Both the position numbers and the translations under genes were made by a program. Shown one piece after another: positions 6,052 to 9,956 of a stretch of 9,956 nt of DNA. The notes beneath the pieces were generated by a model. That model was not told the DNA's origin. It saw only the letters and a list, made by a program, of their open reading frames with translations, and made no database searches. The stretch is from assembly GCA_003231675.1 (NCBI GenBank), contig QIJB01000077.1:1-9956 (forward strand), written 5' to 3'. Each line of letters opens with the position of its first letter. Positions within the stretch are counted from its first letter, which is position 1. The stretch is from Candidatus Campbelliibacteriota bacterium. Its GTDB lineage: Bacteria > Patescibacteriota > Minisyncoccia > UBA9983.

Positions 6052-7725
6052 TTATTTTTCGATTATAGGAATTAGCAATTGATTGGAATATCCTTCCGAT
6101 GATATAATCTTACACTTGCCCTTGACGTTGCCCAGGTATGTAAAAAATTGATGGAGCTTGCCTTGTTTGTTAAACCACTGTCCCTGTAAAATAAGTCTTA
6201 GTTCATCTCCTTTCGCAAAAAATGTTGCAGATGGGGCAAGTTTTACTTCAAGTTTTGCCACCTTGTTCTTTTCAAGTGGTTCTAAAATATCGAAATCATA
6301 ATCTGGCATATCATGAGCATTTGAGCTATTGATAGTTTTCCTCAAGGCAACCCGCAAGGTCCCTTTGGTAACAATATCATTTTCAAACCCAGCGACACCT
6401 TCAAAACTAACTTCTTTGTCATTATGAAATTTCTGAATTCCCACAAAAATATTTGCGTCATCACAATCGTCAAGTTTTATATGCAAGGTCAGCTTCATTG
6501 GGCCCACTATTTCAGTATCGCGTTTGAAAATGTAAGAATAAGCGAGTGAGTCATTTTTTAAATCAAATTCATTTTCTGATTCTGATTTTGAAACATTTGA
6601 GTCTTTGGATAATGTTTGGATTTCTGTATTTAGATAAAATGGTGTCCATATAACATTTTCAGGTGGCCACTTTTTTTCATAACGAACTTCTTTAACCTTA
6701 TTGCCAAATTCTCGTATTTCAAGACGAACTTTTGGATGATTGAGCATACCATTTTCAATACCTTTCAAAAAATGATCAAAAAACTTCAAAACCAACGCAG
6801 TAGCCTCAGCACTGTAATACTCCGTCCACTCACCACCTCTATGGGTATAGAGCCATTTGTCTTTTGAAGCTACTTTTTCGTAAAAGCGTTCACTACCGCT
6901 ATTATGGAACATTTGAGTTGAAAAACTGATACAATTTAATGTCGGAATAGTTATTTTCTCAAAATTGGCCACAAAAGATTTCCACCAACCATCTCTTATT
7001 TCTCTGTTTAACTGTTCTTTTCTAAAATCAAATCCGTATCCGAAAGTTTTAAGTTTACTAAAAAAGAATGGGGTAAAACCATCTTCCCTCACACCCCCAG
7101 GGTAAAACCAATCTTTATACAAATCAGATATACCTTCCCACGGACAAATAGCTTTAAGATGTGGCGGATTCATTTCCGCGACTTTATATTGATTCATTGC
7201 TAAATAAGAAACTCCAAAAAGCCCCACATTTCCACTAGACCATTTTTGTATTCCTGCCCATTCTATAGCATCATGCAAATTTTCAATTTCCTCTTTGCCA
7301 AAATAAATTTGCGGTTCTTTTCCCCTAGGAGATACTCCAAAACCTTTTTTGTCAATATTTATTACAACATAGCCATTTTTGGCAGTCCAAAAATCAGGGT
7401 CTGGGGCCTCAAAACTTGTTTCATCCGAAATTGTAATTGTTCCTGGAATTCTTGAAAGACGATATTGAATAAATATATGTCCGTCTTTGCTTAGCACATC
7501 TTTGCGCCCAGGAGAAAGAGAAAGAAGTACTGGGAATGGACCTTTTTGTTTTGGTATATAAATATTTGCGCTCAGATAACTACCATCACGCATTGGAATA
7601 TGAACATCTCTTAGTATTTCCATATTTGAACTCGCTTTCTTTATAAAGATGTTGTTTGGACGTATCAAGCTTTTGATACGTTTAAATATTTGGGCGAATG
7701 AATTCTTTTTTTGTATATTTGTCAT
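6052..7725 (-). CDS. CocE/NonD-family alpha/beta hydrolase (X-Pro dipeptidyl-peptidase S15-like)
   Basis: 557 residues. Family members hydrolyse esters, amides or acyl-peptide substrates; the substrate here is unknown. The N-terminal catalytic domain opens with VHIPMRDGSYLSANIYIP (41-58), a hallmark of the family. It carries the nucleophile elbow G171-V-S173-Y-L-A, then KAICPWEGISDLY (191-203) and a probable catalytic His at 295 (LYTHRGGEWTEYYS). FFDHFLKGIENGML (315-328) leads to the C-terminal jelly-roll-like domain typical of S15/CocE proteins. At about 264-277 the sequence reads NCISFSTQMFHNSG where, from memory, relatives have a WSD-x-x-LH motif, so the acidic triad residue may be Thr270. 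The N-terminus (1-35) is basic and lacks a clear signal peptide, suggesting a cytoplasmic enzyme. ATG 7725 lies 5 bp after the XRE stop, a two-gene operon. No SD is seen. Confidence 0.9.
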   Translation of the reverse strand: MTNIQKKNSFAQIFKRIKSLIRPNNIFIKKASSNMEILRDVHIPMRDGSYLSANIYIPKQKGPFPVLLSLSPGRKDVLSKDGHIFIQYRLSRIPGTITISDETSFEAPDPDFWTAKNGYVVINIDKKGFGVSPRGKEPQIYFGKEEIENLHDAIEWAGIQKWSSGNVGLFGVSYLAMNQYKVAEMNPPHLKAICPWEGISDLYKDWFYPGGVREDGFTPFFFSKLKTFGYGFDFRKEQLNREIRDGWWKSFVANFEKITIPTLNCISFSTQMFHNSGSERFYEKVASKDKWLYTHRGGEWTEYYSAEATALVLKFFDHFLKGIENGMLNHPKVRLEIREFGNKVKEVRYEKKWPPENVIWTPFYLNTEIQTLSKDSNVSKSESENEFDLKNDSLAYSYIFKRDTEIVGPMKLTLHIKLDDCDDANIFVGIQKFHNDKEVSFEGVAGFENDIVTKGTLRVALRKTINSSNAHDMPDYDFDILEPLEKNKVAKLEVKLAPSATFFAKGDELRLILQGQWFNKQGKLHQFFTYLGNVKGKCKIISSEGYSNQLLIPIIEK

Positions 7726-7730
7726 TATAT

Positions 7731-7940
7731 TTATTTTGTTAAATCTCCAATCTCAACCCCAAGCGCTTTTGCAATTTTTTCAACTGTAGCAAGTGTTGGG
7801 TTACGCTTTGCGTTTTCAATACTGCTGATGTATCCACGGTCTATGTTTAACGAACGACAAATGTCGCCTTGTGACATTCCTTTCTCCTCTCGTATTCTCT
7901 TCATATTTTTTGCTAATTTTTTTGCTGAATCGTTTGACAT
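7731..7940 (-). CDS. XRE/Cro-type HTH transcriptional regulator
   Basis: 69 residues, a single HTH domain spanning most of the protein. RIREEKGMSQGDICRSLNI is followed by RGYISSIENAKRNPTLATV and KIAKALGVEIGDL, the classical five-helix XRE pattern with the recognition helix around 34-44. It is DNA-binding and probably acts as a dimer on the palindrome GCAATATTGC in its own promoter; that target is inference. It is intact, unlike its paralogue at 2934-3147, with which it shares the first ten residues (MSNDSAKKLA) and the upstream leader almost base for base while the remaining sequence differs. It is co-transcribed with the hydrolase gene, 5 bp apart. The start at 7940 is fixed by conservation of the ATG in both repeats. 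No SD precedes it. A role as antitoxin-like autoregulator is possible but unsupported. Confidence 0.93.
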   Translation of the reverse strand: MSNDSAKKLAKNMKRIREEKGMSQGDICRSLNIDRGYISSIENAKRNPTLATVEKIAKALGVEIGDLTK

Positions 7941-8079
7941 AATTTTTTTATTGAATTATCAACAACTCCATTTTACTCACTATTGGCTTTGTAAGCAATA
8001 TTGCCGTGGAATGATTGAAGCGAACCCGACCAAGGGTCTGCCCCAACGAAGTTAGGGTACAAAAGCATTTCACCTTAGG
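7909..8079 (-). repeat. Right inverted repeat of the accessory island (IR-R)
   Basis: Reverse-orientation counterpart of 2796-2966. It contains the start of the intact XRE gene, the promoter, the GCAATATTGC palindrome and the outer leader ending in CACCTTAGG at 8079. Relative to the left arm it has a 13-nt insertion between promoter and ATG and lacks the left arm's 12-nt insertion. The first bases outside (GATTAAC) do not match the left flank, so no target-site duplication is evident. Confidence 0.85.
7970..8004 (-). promoter_or_regulatory. Promoter and candidate XRE operator, right copy
   Basis: On the minus strand TTGCTT (7998-7993), a 17-nt spacer and TAAAAT (7975-7970) repeat the left promoter exactly. 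The predicted start near 7963 leaves a leader of about 23 nt, longer than on the left because of the 13-nt insertion. GCAATATTGC (7995-8004) overlaps the -35 box. Confidence 0.5.
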
Positions 8080-8105
8080 GATTAACTAAACAGAGGCGGT
8101 GTTTT

Positions 8106-8140
8106 TTGAATTTCTAAACAATCTTTGGTATACTGAGGAG
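8106..8140 (+). promoter_or_regulatory. Promoter and SD-like sequence of the mscS-like gene
   Basis: TTGAAT (8106-8111), a 17-nt spacer and TATACT (8129-8134) form a good sigma70 promoter just outside the right inverted repeat. GAGGAG (8135-8140) sits 5 nt before the ATG and looks like a Shine-Dalgarno site. If transcription starts 6-8 nt after this -10 box, the mRNA would begin near 8141 and exclude GAGGAG. The two readings conflict: either another promoter is used or the SD match is fortuitous. Confidence 0.55.
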
Positions 8141-8145
8141 ACATT

Positions 8146-9204
8146 ATGGATTTGCAAAGCTTACTACAACTCAAAATTTGGGGAAATTCAAACGCTGATT
8201 ATTTGATTGCTCTGGCTATTTTTGTCGGGGCTTTAATAATCCTTAAAATTTTCCGAACCGTTGTTCTAAAAAAACTGGAAAAGGCGGCTGAAAAAACAAA
8301 AACTGACATGGATGACGTCGTCGTTAGAATAGTTCGAGACATCAATCCTCCCTTTTATCTCTTTGTTTCATTCTATGCCGGCTTTAAGTTTTTAACGGCT
8401 TCCGTCGCGGTTGGAAGAATAATAGACGGACTACTGGTCCTCGCTCTGGTCTTTCAAGCGGCGAGAGCTTTGCAGTCCCTTATTAATTTTTGGGCGGAAA
8501 AGACCGTTAAAAACAAGCCAGAAGAAGAACAAATAAAAGCCAAAGCGGCAATAAAGAATATCGCTTCCGGCCTCAAAATTCTGCTCTGGGGTTTCGCCTT
8601 CCTGATAATCCTGTCCAACTGGGGATTTGATGTCACCTCTCTGATTGCCGGCCTGGGAATCGGAGGAATAGCCGTGGCTTTCGCCCTCCAAAACATTTTG
8701 GGTGACATTTTCAGCTCCTTTTCCATATTTTTTGACAAGCCCTTTCAAGTCGGAGACTTTATCATTGTCGGTTCGGATATGGGGACGGTGGAAAAAATAG
8801 GGCTTAAAAGCACCCGCTTGAGAACGCTCCAAGGACAGGAAATGATTATTTCCAACAGAGAACTCACGGAAGCGCGCGTCAATAATTACAAAAAAATGGA
8901 AAAAAGGAGAATTGTTTTCGGCTTTGGAGTGCTTTACGAAACACCCACGGAAAAATTGAAAAAGATTCCCGGAATTGTGACGAATATCATATCCGAAGAG
9001 AAGTTGGCTGATTTGGACAGAATCCATTTTAAGGAATTCGGCGACTTCAGTCTGAACTTTGAAATTGTTTACTACGTTTCTACGCCGGACTACAACGATT
9101 ATATGAACACTCAACAGTCAATCAATTTCGCAATCAAGGACGCCTTTGAAAAAGAGGGCATAGAATTCGCCTACCCCACCCAAACAGTTTTCGTTAAAAA
9201 ATAA
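8146..9204 (+). CDS. MscS-family small-conductance mechanosensitive channel
   Basis: 352 residues, inner-membrane channel that opens under membrane tension and releases solutes during hypo-osmotic shock. Hydrophobic segments lie at about 18-36, 68-88, 93-110 and 140-158, followed by the pore-lining helix GLGIGGIAVAFALQNILGD (169-187). The MscS beta domain follows, with FDKPFQVGDFIIV (196-208), GTVEKIGLKSTRLRT (213-227) and the highly typical ISNREL (235-240). The extra N-terminal helices relative to E. coli MscS (286 residues, three TM) resemble the longer MscS-like paralogues. Start ATG 8146 has GAGGAG upstream. The gene looks like chromosomal backbone: it lies outside the island and is less AT-rich than the island genes. 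It is convergent with the HAD gene across a shared terminator. Confidence 0.95.
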   Translation: MDLQSLLQLKIWGNSNADYLIALAIFVGALIILKIFRTVVLKKLEKAAEKTKTDMDDVVVRIVRDINPPFYLFVSFYAGFKFLTASVAVGRIIDGLLVLALVFQAARALQSLINFWAEKTVKNKPEEEQIKAKAAIKNIASGLKILLWGFAFLIILSNWGFDVTSLIAGLGIGGIAVAFALQNILGDIFSSFSIFFDKPFQVGDFIIVGSDMGTVEKIGLKSTRLRTLQGQEMIISNRELTEARVNNYKKMEKRRIVFGFGVLYETPTEKLKKIPGIVTNIISEEKLADLDRIHFKEFGDFSLNFEIVYYVSTPDYNDYMNTQQSINFAIKDAFEKEGIEFAYPTQTVFVKK

Positions 9205-9232
9205 AGTCCTTTTTCTTTTTACAAAAACTAAA

Positions 9233-9261
9233 AAACCGCCAAAGATTCGCTTTGGCGGTTT
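9233..9261. terminator. Bidirectional intrinsic terminator
   Basis: AAACCGCCAAAG (9233-9244) pairs with CTTTGGCGGTTT (9250-9261) around the loop ATTCG, with A- and T-rich flanks on both sides. It separates two convergent genes and can serve both. Confidence 0.9.
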
Positions 9262-9273
9262 GTTTTCTGTTTA

Positions 9274-9903
9274 TTACAACAGAAAGAGATCTTCTGGATT
9301 TTTAAACTTATAATCCGGATTGAGCGAGAGTAATTTTTCCCACTCATAAATCCCCCATCCGACAACGCCCGTCTTGATGCCGGCGTTTTTCCCGGCAAGG
9401 ACATCGGCGTCCGAATCGCCGATTATAACAGTGTTATCGTAATCGGCGCCCATTTCTTCAACAATTAAATGAACGCCGTAGGGACTTGGTTTAATCCTCT
9501 TATCAATATCATCGGAACCGAAAATAGGTCCCGAAAAATATCTCCTCAAGCCACCAAGTGATTCATGGATTGAATCATGGCTGCTTGAGGACAAGAGCGC
9601 CAGATTGTGCTTTTTGGACAGTTCCTTTAGGAGTTTCGGCACCCACGGAAAAATACGTGTATATTTATCGTAGTGGGCGTGGAAAATCTCGTCCACCAAC
9701 CCATATTCATCTTTTTCAAACCCGCCAATTTCAACAAGGTTTTGCATAAAATCCTTGTTATACCAAGCCTTGAATTCATCAAGACCGTTGAAAAAAGCGT
9801 CCTGGTTTTTGCCTTTATACTCAATAAGGGCTTTATACCCCTCAAAGAGTCCTTCCCAGGGGATGCTTCTCAGCACCCCGTCAAAATCAAGAATGATTAG
9901 CAT
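9274..9903 (-). CDS. HAD-superfamily phosphatase (subfamily IA-like hydrolase)
   Basis: 209 residues, a Mg-dependent phosphohydrolase of the haloacid dehalogenase fold; the substrate cannot be read from sequence. All four motifs are present: I is DFDGV with nucleophile D6 and acid/base D8; II is LLSSSS (103-108); III is K138 in RIKPSPYG; IV is IGDSDADVLAGKNAG (161-175). Residues 15-95 form the helical C1-type cap expected for subfamily I. The length is usual for phosphoglycolate-phosphatase-like or pyrophosphatase-like members. A strong GGGAGG lies 6 nt before ATG 9903, supporting this start. Tandem TAA stops occur at 9276 and 9273 (reading on the minus strand). It appears to be ordinary chromosomal housekeeping or salvage function. 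Confidence 0.93.
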   Translation of the reverse strand: MLIILDFDGVLRSIPWEGLFEGYKALIEYKGKNQDAFFNGLDEFKAWYNKDFMQNLVEIGGFEKDEYGLVDEIFHAHYDKYTRIFPWVPKLLKELSKKHNLALLSSSSHDSIHESLGGLRRYFSGPIFGSDDIDKRIKPSPYGVHLIVEEMGADYDNTVIIGDSDADVLAGKNAGIKTGVVGWGIYEWEKLLSLNPDYKFKNPEDLFLL

Positions 9904-9956
9904 TTATTCCTCCCTATATATGTATTTTGTTAATTTACATCCTCTGTTTTTATACT
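9904..9956 (-). promoter_or_regulatory. Upstream region and SD of the HAD gene
   Basis: On the minus strand GGGAGGAA precedes the ATG with normal SD spacing, the best SD in the window. The AT-rich sequence upstream contains TTAACA and TATATA, but their spacing does not form a convincing sigma70 pair, so I do not assign a promoter. The window ends 53 bp upstream. Confidence 0.6.

Noticed and set aside
8431..9114. Long minus-strand frame (227 codons) and a shorter one (8454-8738) opposite the mscS-like gene
   Set aside because: Antisense shadows of a clear MscS-family gene, with no start signals or recognisable domain.

Overview
The window most likely comes from a Candidate Phyla Radiation (Patescibacteria) genome, probably of the Parcubacteria type. 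The main evidence is the 16S rRNA gene (about 265-1820). Its motifs are those of uncultivated Parcubacteria-like sequences: GGAATAGACGGGG instead of GGAATTGACGGGG, GTTCCCTTAAGTGGGG near E. coli position 1090, and TTGTACTCACTGCCCGTC at the 1391R primer site. This placement is from memory of rRNA motifs and was not computed. All open reading frames read with the standard bacterial code.

Layout. (1) 1-264 is a non-coding 16S leader with a palindrome and a short direct repeat. (2) 265-1820 is a solitary 16S gene. Helix 45 is intact, but the 3' tail reads GGATTAAATCC where GGATCACCTCC is expected. A structured trailer and a strong 41-nt terminator (1997-2037) follow. No 23S or 5S gene follows in the window. 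(3) 2079-2245 holds a tRNA-Ile(GAT) with its promoter. At least four displaced fragments of this tRNA lie on either side of it. (4) 2294-2686 is a MITE-like element with 35-bp terminal inverted repeats that encloses two of those fragments and two GC-rich hairpins. A 50-bp near-perfect palindrome (2749-2798) follows. (5) 2796-8079 is a 5.3-kb accessory island bounded by inverted repeats of about 170 bp. (6) 8106-9903 resumes ordinary chromosome: an MscS-family channel gene, a bidirectional terminator and a convergent HAD phosphatase gene.

The island is the most unusual part. Each inverted repeat carries the same promoter, a candidate operator (GCAATATTGC) and the first ten or so codons of a small XRE/HTH regulator gene, and both point inward. 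The right arm drives an intact XRE gene followed 5 bp later by a CocE/NonD-family hydrolase gene. The left arm drives an XRE gene broken by one extra A in an A8 tract (A7 in the right copy). Three co-directional genes of unknown function follow it: an HTH-headed helical protein, a four-TM membrane protein with a large soluble domain, and an overlapping helical protein. The two modules converge on a long hairpin at 5906-5974. Inferred picture: two cargo modules under one duplicated regulatory head, in a segment that could invert by recombination between its ends.

The island genes show no usable Shine-Dalgarno sequence, and the left module's predicted leader is only about 10 nt. The flanking mscS-like and HAD genes have good SD-like sequences, which sits oddly with the altered 16S tail.
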